Below, piece by piece: positions 1-9,369 of a DNA stretch of 30,353 nucleotides. Source of the stretch: Ochromonas danica (taxonomy: Eukaryota; Sar; Chrysophyceae; Chromulinales; Chromulinaceae); NCBI GenBank assembly GCA_015146655.1, contig VKHL01000235.1, positions 1-30,353 on the forward strand, written 5' to 3'. Each line of letters opens with the position of its first letter. Position 1 is the stretch's first letter. The translations under genes were made by a program, and so were the position numbers. The notes under the pieces were generated by a model that was not told the DNA's origin, searched no databases, and was given only the letters and a program-made list of their open reading frames with translations.

Positions 1-215
1 CAAGACCTGCTCAACAACCTTCCGCATCACTCAGTGCGCAGCTCTCGTCTCAACCTTCTTCTCATCCGAGTGCAAGACCTGTCAACAACCTTCCGCATCA
101 CTCAGTGCGCAGCTCTCGTCTCAACCTTCTTCTCATCCGAGTGCAAGACCTGCTCAACAACCTTCCGCATCACTCAGTGCACAGCTCTCGTCTCAACCTT
201 CTTCTCATCCGAGTG
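1..215. repeat. 72-bp tandem repeat, three units
   Basis: Three head-to-tail units lie at 1-72, 73-143 and 144-215. They are nearly identical. The middle unit lacks one C near its start and is 71 nt long, and the third has one G-to-A change. A 72-bp unit keeps reading frame (24 codons), as expected of a protein-coding repeat, but the middle unit shifts it. In the frame of unit 3 the translation is Pro/Ser/Gln-rich (QQPSASLSAQLSSQPSSHPS). The array touches the left edge, so more units may lie outside. Confidence 0.93.
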
Positions 216-343
216 GCCAACTATCTTCCCGTCCCAGTGTGCAACCATCGGGCGAGCTTTCCACGCGTCTGGGCCACCCTTCCGGCCAACCGTCTGGTCT
301 TCCATCGGGTGACCGTTTGTCTTTTCCCTTTCTTTTTCTCTGA
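74..343 (+). CDS. possible 3' end of a Pro/Ser/Gln-rich repeat protein (partial)
   Basis: Reading the frame of the third 72-bp unit gives SQPSSHPSGQLSSRPSVQPS, then PSGQPSGLPSG and a TGA at 341-343. PSxQPS-type repeats are known from extracellular or wall-associated proteins of stramenopiles and some other protists, which is why I read this frame as coding. Upstream of the 71-nt unit the same frame no longer encodes the Pro/Ser pattern, so this copy is either frameshifted, carries a sequencing error, or is a non-coding remnant. The start lies outside the window or is not recognisable. The stop is only 6 bp before the ATG of the next gene and in the same frame, so this stretch may instead be upstream or leader sequence of that gene. 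The start given is only where the Pro/Ser frame becomes readable. Confidence 0.35.
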   Translation, partial: KTCQQPSASLSAQLSSQPSSHPSARPAQQPSASLSAQLSSQPSSHPSGQLSSRPSVQPSGELSTRLGHPSGQPSGLPSGDRLSFPFLFL

Positions 344-349
344 TCCGCA

Positions 350-3300
350 ATGGATGTCCAACAAGGTAAATTCGAAGCAATTAAACGCGCTAATCTAGAT
401 AAGATTGGATTCCTAGAATATGAGGGTTTCATTGGGCTTGATCCGCGTGGCCTGAAGAAGGTATTGTCGTTCTTCGTTAATGGAAACGAGCTCAACGACC
501 GGGGAAAATTGAATTCTCTATGGAAGATATCCAATCGTCCATCGTCCCCAGGTACATTCTTTCCTGCTAATTCTGCCTCTCTCTCTCATTCTTTTTACTC
601 TATCTATTATGCCTTCTTCTCTCTTTCTCCCAAGTTTCCAGTTTGATTACAAGTTTTAATCTCTGTCTCTTCTTGTTTGCTTGTTATTAGTAGATGATGG
701 GAAAATCTCTGGACAAGCGGGTCTATTGAAGTATATCCAGAAGAATCGCGAAGGCAGACCTCTTGAGAAACCAAGAATGGTAACCTATTTCTGCATCTTT
801 CTTATCTGAGTAATGGTTGATGTTCTTTTATAGCTTGCTGAGGTCTACAAGATGGTGGGAGCTCCTGACTCTGTGAAGGGGTTTGGTTTTGAACTTCGCG
901 GGCAAGAAGAAGCTGGCAGGATGCTGGCAGAGTACGTGGATGAAGCTTACAGACTGGAAGAAGAGGGGCTTCACACTCAAGTGAAGGAAAAAATTCGGCA
1001 ACTTGTATGCGTCCATGGCGTGGGCTGCGGCAAGAGTGCTCTGCTGAGCCACGGTCTCTCTCTCCACCAGAAGCACTGCCAAAACAAAGAGTTATCGAAG
1101 CTGTTAGAAGATGATAATCACCCGCTTGCCATCCACATCTCCTTCAACTCGCGGACCTCCTTCAGTCACGAGCATGAGACTAATATCCATTTGGCTGTGA
1201 TTCGTCGTATGCTGGCGAGCTGTCTAGGCTTGGATTGGGGAGAAGCTCTTCATCTGCCTCTGAGTGAGTCACTGCTAGTCTTGGACTGCTTGCTTGCACT
1301 CATGGCCTATCACAGGAATGTAAACGGCATGAAAGCAGATCAGAAGATGTTCTTGTATCTGGGTATTGATGAGATCAACCAACTTGTCCGTCATTCTGGC
1401 AGTGAAGCAAAACTACCTGACCTTAACTCTCTGAGGGGCATTGCGGGAGCGGTGAAGGGCTTATCCTCACCCTATGGTTTTGTGTCCACACTGCTGGCGG
1501 GCACCCACTTTGCTGATATATCACAGAGCTTTTTAGGTTCGGGCAGCAGTCCCTTGAATTTAAGGATTTCAAGGCTGTCTGAAGAGGCTCTTGAGGGCAT
1601 GTTACGCTTTGACGCAGGTGTGAGTGGGAAGTATATTGAAAACCCCCAGTTTCAGGAGCTACTGCGAGATATTGGGCCTGTGATGCGTGCAATCGGTATT
1701 GCCATCAGTAAGCTTGAGTATAAGTACAACTCAAAGTCCATTGATAGTGCCAAGATTGCTGTGAAGGATTATCTGAGGTCTAAGAGAATGCAATTGTCTA
1801 TCAAGGACATGCATGCTCTGTATGCCTTGGTTCTTACTGGTAGACCTATTTCCCCTTTGGCACCACTCTCAGAGGGCTCTTTCATCACCCTTGACTCTCT
1901 CCAGAATGCTGGAACAGTTGTGTTGATTCCTTCACAGGAAGACGATGACTTGTGTGCAGTGTTCATGTCAAGATTGGTGTTGGAGTCCTTCTTCCACATT
2001 GAGTCTAGCCATCCTGTTGTTGACTCTGCAAAGAGGCTTCTCGGATTCATTGATACCCATGGATCTGATTCTTTTGAGAAATTTGTTGCTCACTTTCATG
2101 GCATGAAGAAGGCAGTGTTTCTGGAAAGGTACTATCCTGGCGGTGCTGTTCCTTTTGTATCTTTCTATTCGGGAGCTTTGATTGGTAAAGGATTGTTAAA
2201 TCAAGAGCTACAACTGCAACCACTTCCTCCGGGATTTCGTGATGGTGCCATGTGGATGCAAGGAAATCGGTATCCTGATACTGCTGAAGCGAAGCATGTA
2301 TCTCGCCACTTGATGAAAGGTGGTGCAGTACTAAATTCTAAGGGAGCTGCGGTGGACGTTCTAGTCGGCGAAAATGTTCGCGACTTCAACAGTTCTGCGT
2401 GGAAAGAAGGAATAACTGTATGCGCCATGAAGCATACCATAGCTGGTAAAACGGATTTGACCTTCAAAGACATCTCAGCAGACCTAGACAAGGCAGTAAA
2501 CGTGCTCAATGCCAGCAAGAACCACTCCAAGGCACTGGTTACGATGGTACACTTCTCTAACCGAGAGGTTTCCAAAGAACTGCGCGATGTCGAGAAATGG
2601 GGGTCCGGATGGCAGAGATCGATTATTGTAGATCGAAGCAATGTGGAGACAGTGGTGGGTCCGATGTTCGGAAGATTGTTAACAAGTAAGGGCTACTATG
2701 ATAACGACGAAAAGCTCATGATCGATAAGCTCAGGCAGAAGGAGAGGGCCAAGGTGCGCAGACTGAAGCTCAAGCAGTCGGAGTTGTGTGGGCAGCTGAA
2801 GGGGATTGAAAGAGCAGGAGGTGGTAAGGGGGGACTGGTCATCCACGAGCTCGTGCGGCAACGACTTGATGAAGACTATTATTACCAGCGCGGGGGTGAT
2901 GATTTGTGCGTAGACAATGAATGCAGTGATATCCTGGCCTTGCAGTTGTGCGAAACTGGGGAAGAGGGTCAGGAGGGGGAGGACTACTATGAAGAGGAGG
3001 GTTATGATGGGGCCTATGGCGAACAAGGAGATGGGAAACAGGAGGATCTGGGTGAAGGATGTAGTCTTAAAGAGAAGCAGAATGCAGTGCGGCGTATGGT
3101 CCAGGATCTCTACCACACCAAGGACGTCTCTAAGAAGCGCAAACTTTTGAGAAAGACTTTGGCCGAGCGACTTGCGGCCGTAGAACCTGGAGCGTCGGAA
3201 AAGGAGAGACAAGAAGCTGCTGAGGTGAATGAGGAGGGTGGACGAGAACGTAAGAGGAAACGACGTCGCAAGCGACAAGCCGAAAATGAAGCGGAAGAAG

Positions 3301-3509
3301 GCTCACGGGAGGAAGAAGTGATCGATGAGGTGCTTTCCTCTCCGCCTCCAGCACCCCCCAGTGCTCCAGTTACGATGGGTGGCGAGGAGGCCAAGGCAGC
3401 AGCCAAGGAGAACCGAAAGAACAAGAAGAATAAAAAGGATAAGAAGAATAAAAAGGACAAGAAGAAACGTCGAGAAAACGGCTCGTTCGCGACATTGCTC
3501 CCACACTAG
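350..3509 (+). CDS. large P-loop NTPase, Crinkler/RHS-like, three exons (988 aa)
   Basis: Proposed exons are 350-551, 691-779 and 834-3509; the introns (552-690, 780-833) are GT-AG and join in frame. The NTPase core has a Walker A-like HGVGCGKS at residues 158-165 and a Walker B FLYLGIDEINQ with D276-E277. A stretch around LLAGTHFADIS suits a sensor region. The C-terminal third contains a possible nuclease-like fold (VDVLVG, then VCAMKHT), an acidic tract, and a very Lys/Arg-rich tail (RKRKRRRKR and KKNKKDKK runs) that would serve as nuclear localisation signals. Order and motifs recall the Crinkler/RHS NTPase-plus-nuclease class described in oomycetes, trypanosomes and other eukaryotes; this assignment is inference from motifs. 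It reads as one open gene. A plain STAND/AAA-type ATPase of unknown role is the alternative. A downstream ATG at 852 would give 885 aa without the N-terminal exons. Confidence 0.72.
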
Positions 3510-3553
3510 CTGCTAACCATCTCTCGTCGTCCTCCGCCGCCACCGCCATTGCG

Positions 3554-6500
3554 ATGACTGAGGAAGTGATTGAAAGCAGCGAGAAGGAAGTGCAAGAAGA
3601 GTCCGCAACTCTTGCCTCGGCCAATCTGCCGCCTATTCTCACACCTTATGCGAAGTCACTTGGCTTTCCTAATACCATCGAGTTAATACAAGCAGTTTGT
3701 CGAATCTACAAGGCAGAGCAAGTGCCTGTCCCCACAGAAGAGATGAATTTGAATTGGATTTATGGATGTTCATCTCGTCAAACGCGTAACTCTGTTCGCT
3801 ATAGTGCAGAGGGGACGATTGTCTATCCCGCAGGTACCATTGGAGTCATTTTTGATAAGATTGGGAAAACACAAAAGCATTCCTTGCCACATAAAGATGA
3901 AATCACTACCTTGGATGTGCATCTGGGAAGGAAAATTGCTGTCACGGGACAGAAAGGAGTTGGTGCGATCTCCTTGCTCATCTGGAAAACACTAGATGGA
4001 CAAATCTTGCGCACCATTGATTGCGGATTATGCAATGGTATCTCTGCGGTGAAGTTCAGTCCCGATGGACTCTTTGTGGCTGCGAGTTGTCAAGATGGCG
4101 ACCATACCTTGAAGATCTTCAGCGTTGATGATGGAAGTTTGTTGGCTTCTCTTCCTAGTGGAGACAAGAAGACTCTTTGCTTGGCATTTAGTGATGTGCC
4201 TCTCACGCCTGGTCCAGTCTGGCGATTGCTGCAAGGGGGAGTGAAACACTTCCATCTGGTGGCTTACAATGTTGCCACACGTAGCTTGGCCTACAAGACT
4301 GGTGGATATGGTGCTGATGTTCGTAAGACACATGTCAACTGTGCTGCTGCTTTGCCTTTGACTATCGGAGAAGATGGTGTAGCGAGTGGTAATGAGTTCG
4401 TTTTGGGTTTATCTGATGGAACGATGGCCTTCTTGGGTCGCGGAGAAAACAAGATTGCAGGCTTTACTCCTTGCTTCACTGGTCCTGTTACTGCAGTGTA
4501 TGTTGCCAAAGTGAAGGAAGCGACAGCTGATGAACCCGCACAGATCAAGATAGTGGCTGGAGGCGCCAATGGATTGATCAAGATCTTAGACCAAGACCTG
4601 CAACCTCTTTCTGAATGGAATCTCTATGCTAAGGATTATGGACTGCAAGATATTGGACGAGTGCGTGGATTTAAATCTATCTGTTGTGATAAGTTGAATC
4701 GTAAGATCTTGTATTCCACATCAGCAGGTGAAATTGGAGAGATTGACTTAGTGACAGGAGAAGATGTCAATGCTGGACCCATCGTAAGCGGTCATTTCCG
4801 TGATCGTCTGCTTGCATTAGCAGCACATCCTATTCGTCAAGAATGTCTAACAGCAGGAGAGGACAAGACTTTGCGTGTTTGGGATCTGGAGAATCACTCT
4901 GTCATCGCTTGGATTGACTTACCCGCTCCCGCCCTGTCCGCCACGTTCGCACCCAATGGACATTTGATTGTTGTGGGCTTGAGTCGCAAGGAAGAAGAGG
5001 CAGAGTTGGGTGGACGTATTGCGATTGTCTCCTATTTACAGGGAAAGCTTCGCATTGTTCATGTTACTTCCGAGCCACGCGATGTCGTCACTTCTTTGGT
5101 CTTCTCACCTGATGGAAGTAAAGTCTTTGCAGGATCCATGGACTCGGTCATCCATGTATATGACGCATTGAATAACTTTATTGTAATCACTACCTTGGTA
5201 GGACATAAAGAAGGAGTGCAATCGATGGATATCGCTCAAAATGGACGCTATCTACAGAGTCAGAGTGTGGCCAAGGAGATGTTGTTGTGGGATATCACTT
5301 CCTTCACCCTTGTAGCCAGACCAAGAGACCGCTTGGAAGCATTGGCAGACATCGAATCTCATTGGTCAACAAGACAATCTCTCTTTGGCTTGGATTCCTT
5401 GGGCATCTTCCCCGTCCAACATCCTGAAGAGCTGCTGTGCCTTGGTCAATCGAAAGACAACAAGCTATTGGCTGTGGGAGATGATAAAGGTCTTCTGCGA
5501 CTCTTCTCTGCTCCTTCTGTGCAATGCTTTGCCCCTGCCAAGACTTTCTCCCTGCACAGTGCGGGTGGTTTGAGCAATCTCTCCTTCTCTGTAGAAGATC
5601 ACTACCTACTGACCGTGGGCAAGCATGACAAGATGCTAGTGCAGTGGAAGGTAGCGAAGAACAGTGGTACTTCCTATGACAATCTGCTTGTCACTGCCTC
5701 AGAGAGCAAACAGGAAGTGCCCAGTCCTGTCGTGGAAGATATCTATGACCATTCCTTTGTAATCAAAGGAATCGACTATCGAATTGAGAATGGTATGAGT
5801 GCTGCGCATGATAAGCTGTCCGCACAGTTGACAAATGTCTTGGGTGTGGGATACAACGAGACTGTGCCCTCTACCTCTTATTCTGCCTTCCCTGCAGTGC
5901 AATTGTGTGGACATGGTGAGATGGTCACAGCACTGGGCAAGGCAGTTGTTACATTAGAAGATGATGGTAAGAAGATTCGTCTGTGGAACTTCAGCGCAGT
6001 GCAGAGTCTGGACCAACCACAAGGCCAGGCAAGGAAGAGAGATATCGGGTGCGTGGTCTCCAGTGCGAGTGGCAGGTTTGTCTTAGTGGGAGAGAAAGGA
6101 CCTGAACCAGGTCATCTGCACCTCTTCCATGCTCCAACTGGACAGCTTTGTGTGGAATTAGCGAATGATATTGAAGGAGGAGTGGGAGCGATTGGCATGG
6201 CGTTGAACGATCGCTTGGCAGCCTGTCTTGGCAAAGATATCTTCCATTCGCTCTACGTCTTCAAGACCTTCAATGGAGAGTGGAACGATGCCATCATGAT
6301 TTATAAGGGACAGGTGAGTGACGCCACTGTGAGTGTCTTGTCCTTCAGCAATACGCTGGCAACAATTGGTCAAGAATACGCAGCAGCTGACTTTGTCACA
6401 GGAGGGAAAAGTCGGATTCGCTTTTGGCGTATTGAAGGATTGAATGCCATCTCGTCCTTGGGTAACTATGCCGCAGAGGAAGTGGCGGAAGTGACTGCAT

Positions 6501-8155
6501 TGGCACGAGGTGCAGTAGCGGAAGTGACGTTGAGTGGCGATGTCAAGGGCCAATTGATTGCCTGGAATGGCAGCTACGCGCAACTGATCAAGACCTTCTC
6601 ATCGGCTATCACAGCGATGAGTGCTTATGGTATCACTGGCAACACGTATGGAAACAATGGAATCGTCATTGCCACACGCAATGAGATCACTGTGATGACA
6701 TGCTATGGTTCTTCGACAAGTTGGACTTCTCCTTGGAGTCTCACCTGGCAAGATGTAGTCCAACGAATGGACTGGACAAGTCCTCTGTACTCCTCGGGAT
6801 ACTTCGGCAGACAAGGCTTTGCTCACCACGTCACATCCGATCCTGCCTGCAAGCAAGTGCTCATCAGTCTGACCAACGGCTCCTTGCTCAGTCTCGCCAC
6901 GGACTCTTTGTCTGTCAAGCGTGTTTCAGAAGGCCATTTCGCAGGCAGTAAAGTCTATGAAGTGCTGACTTTACCATCCGATCCAAATATTGTGATGACC
7001 TTCTGCGAAGACGGAGTGGTTCGTTTCTGGGACATCTCCGAGCCTTCTGTGATCAGTGGAGTGGCATTGACCAACTGCATCTCTGGAGGTCGACCTGCCA
7101 CAGGGTCTTTGCTGGTGGCGTACAGTCTACTAGCTCATCCTCCCACTGCAGCGACCTTCCTTAACGATCACATCTTACTCGTGGCTGTTAAAGATGCTGA
7201 CGCTGAGAGTCAGAGTGGATCCATTCTGATCATGCGAGTAGGCTGGACGATGCCAGCTCGTCGTCCTGATCTCATTCTCATTCATCGTTTGCATAACATC
7301 GGCAAAGGTGCTATCCGTCAGTTGCGAGTATCTCCAGAGGGAAAGTATGTTGCAGCTTGTTCTGATGATGGTTGTGCTTATATCTTCACAGTCGAGCCCT
7401 TCCCCGGCGAGGACGACCCGCAGGGAGAGCGCAGACTCGCTGCGACATCAAAAGACGACATTGCACCTGGTGTTGGTATATTCCACTTCGTGGGCTTCTT
7501 GTTAGCACATCCTTCAGGCAGTCCCGTGGTGGCGCTCGACTTCTCTGTTGACAATCGCTACATGCGCACCTTTGGTGAGAATCAAGCTCGTTATAATGGC
7601 AAGGTAGAGGTGAACTTCTTCGACTTTGAACTCAATGCCACCTCTCCCAGCGGTGGTGGTGGAGGAGGAGATGACAGCAAAGCACGGCGTCTGGCAGCTG
7701 GCAAGGTCCAAGATGTGGGTGCCTTGGAAGGACTGCGGTCGGTCTCCTGGGCATCAGTAGGCTCGCCGGTCGCTCCTGAAGTGCGTGGCTTAGCCTATCC
7801 AGCAGACAGCGCGGACTTGAGCCACCCGTTCGCTGTCTCGAGTCTGTCCGTGTCGGTTGACTCCCAGTTGGTGTCTGCAGGGTATGAGGATGGACTTGTG
7901 CGCGTTTTCCGGTAAGCCTGTGATGATTTAATGATGGTCTGATGTTGTCATACTAACAGCAGGCCATGGCTGTCGTGTAGATTCCCTGCTGCGGGCAAAT
8001 TCAGCGCGGCAGTGCCCAAGAGTTCTCTCAAGATGGACAGCCACGGAAGTGGACCTGTCCTGGTCTCCTTCGTGAAGCCCATATCACCCAGTAGTCATCG
8101 CCTGGTGACTGTGGGCCAGAGCGATGGCCTTGTCATGGTGTGGACGCTGGTCTAG
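3554..8155 (+). CDS. HELP-motif WD40 repeat protein, EML/ciliary type (1510 aa)
   Basis: Exons are 3554-7911 and 7981-8155. The second exon completes the split Arg codon and adds a last WD blade ending GLVMVWTLV. Residues 65-101 (LNWIYGCSSRQTRNSVRYSA and following) match the hydrophobic HELP motif of EML proteins. After it come many WD40 blades, for example KTLRVWDLENHS, VIHVYDALNN, GVVRFWDIS and GLVRVFR, enough for two or more tandem propellers. EML proteins bind microtubules; related WD40 proteins such as CFAP251 sit in cilia. The length falls between single-module EMLs and EML5/6, so the exact orthologue is uncertain. A Gly run precedes the last blades. The gene starts 44 bp after the NTPase stop on the same strand. 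Confidence 0.88.
7912..7980 (+). other. 69-nt intron of the WD40 gene with TACTAAC branch site
   Basis: Donor GTAAGC follows CG of the split Arg codon. The acceptor is GTGTAG before ATTCCCTG. A perfect TACTAAC lies at 7951-7957. An earlier CAGCAG lies only a few bases beyond the branch site and is skipped in this model; using GTGTAG keeps the WD40 frame to the stop at 8153-8155. Confidence 0.85.
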
Positions 8156-8686
8156 ACAAGCTGCATAGCCTTAGTCTTCACTTCATTGTCCTCCTCGATA
8201 AGATTAATACAAAGATACTAAAATTATATACTATCACATGTTGAGGCTTTGCTAGTGACACTATCATAGACTCTGTTGTTGTCTCATTGTCACACAGATT
8301 AGCATCTCTCAGTGTCATGCTAGCATGATGGTTAGTCACTCTTATACTATACAGCAGATGAGAGAAGAAGCCAGTGTGCGGTATTGTCCAACAAACCAAG
8401 AGCTTTAATTAACAAACAAGATACACTCATTAGTAGTCATAGAGATAAGAGACAGACAGCAGCAGTTGTAGTGTATAGTGCATAATACTGATTAGTAGAG
8501 TATAGCATATACTGTACATAGTGTATATAGTGTATACAGTATACAATAGTGTACTAAGTGTACTGTATATAGTATAGTGTGTAGAGTGCTGATTCGGATG
8601 CACAGACATACAGACTGACACCCACTGATCTCAGACCACTGACTGCCATTGCTTAGGACAGGGCAGCAGGTGCAAAGAACACACTC

Positions 8687-8721
8687 TCAAACATAATCAC
8701 TCTCAGAGCCATTATGTTTGA
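8687..8721. repeat. 11-bp perfect inverted repeat (hairpin)
   Basis: TCAAACATAAT at 8687-8697 is mirrored exactly by ATTATGTTTGA at 8711-8721, with a 13-nt loop. It is not found upstream of the other two tRNA copies. No function can be read from it. Confidence 0.85.
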
Positions 8722-8751
8722 AATGCAAACTGTTTCCACATGCAATATTGT

Positions 8752-8765
8752 CTGGCTATTTATTG
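8752..8765 (+). promoter_or_regulatory. conserved element upstream of tRNA-Glu copy 1
   Basis: CTGGCTATTTATTG begins 38 bp before the tRNA. The same word, with at most one change in its first 13 bases, lies 39 bp upstream of the other two tRNA-Glu genes. Its AT-rich core could be a TATA-like upstream Pol III element, or simply duplicated flank. Confidence 0.55.
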
Positions 8766-8789
8766 ACTATTAGCCGAAAATCTTACAGC

Positions 8790-8861
8790 TCCTTCGTAGT
8801 CTAATGGTTAGGATATGAGATTCTCATTCTCGAGATCCGGGTTCGATTCCCGGCGAAGGAA
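8790..8861 (+). tRNA. tRNA-Glu (anticodon CTC), copy 1
   Basis: A full cloverleaf of 72 nt. The acceptor TCCTTCG pairs with CGAAGGA and the discriminator is A. The D arm is GTCTAATGGTTAGGAT. The anticodon stem TGAGA/TCTCG (one terminal T-G pair) carries the loop TTCTCAT, giving anticodon CTC for GAG. The T arm is CCGGG-TTCGATT-CCCGG. B-box GGTTCGATTCC is present. There is no intron, and CCA is not encoded, as usual for eukaryotes. It is identical to the copies at 11284 and 18714. Confidence 0.97.
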
Positions 8862-9369
8862 CACTAATTTTTGCATTTACTCCGCAGTTTTATTCATTCT
8901 GTCGTGTCTTTTATTGATATATTGTTGCTTTTGGAAAAGTTTGTTACCTTGCTGAGATATGGTATGTGAGTGTAGTGTGGTATTGTTATTACAGCTTATT
9001 GCCTGATGGTACTACCATTTAGTCTTCTGAGTCTTGTAAGCAGAACTAACGCGTCCGATTTGTATAGGGAGTCTATCACTATGCTATTCGAGTAGTATCA
9101 GTGATGCAACTCGGCAGAACCCGTTAACAAGAATAACCCGCCGGCAATATTGACTGACTGGCGGCGGTTGGAGATTACCACTCGGAATGCTCGCCTTCAA
9201 GAACTTCTTCTATTCTGCACCTCCAAGAACTGTGTCTACTAGCAGTTGTCACAGACTATCTATCCCCAGCATAACTATCAACGAGTTAGCATTACCTCTC
9301 AGCTAACAATAAATGGTAGTCACAAAGTGAGTTACTTCTCCAATCCTTTCTCAATGGTACCACATCATT
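8862..9369. other. intergenic region, duplicated tRNA 3' flank
   Basis: The first 150 or so bases match the flank of tRNA copy 2 at 11356 onward, including GTTTTATTCATTCTGTCGTG and GATATGGTATGTGAGT. No gene is seen. A possible decayed tRNA-like fragment lies at about 9203-9231. Confidence 0.75.
8868..8872 (+). terminator. Pol III terminator of tRNA-Glu copy 1
   Basis: Five T residues start 7 nt after the tRNA 3' end, the usual Pol III stop. Confidence 0.75.

Larger units (their letters stand above)
8156..8789. other. intergenic AT-rich region with GTATA-type repeats
   Basis: No gene is seen. From about 8455 to 8585 the sequence is a degenerate run of TAGTGTATA, TACTGTA and GTATAC words. It resembles other non-coding blocks in this window. 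A perfect hairpin lies at 8687-8721, about 70 bp before the first tRNA-Glu. Confidence 0.8.

Noticed and set aside
2679-3278. Long minus-strand frame opposite the NTPase gene
   Set aside because: It mirrors the acidic and basic low-complexity codons of the real gene, giving Leu/Ser/Phe-rich nonsense.
9131-9171. GC-rich inverted repeat AACCCGCCGG / GGCGGCGGTT
   Set aside because: The arms are imperfect and short; not strong enough to call a structure.
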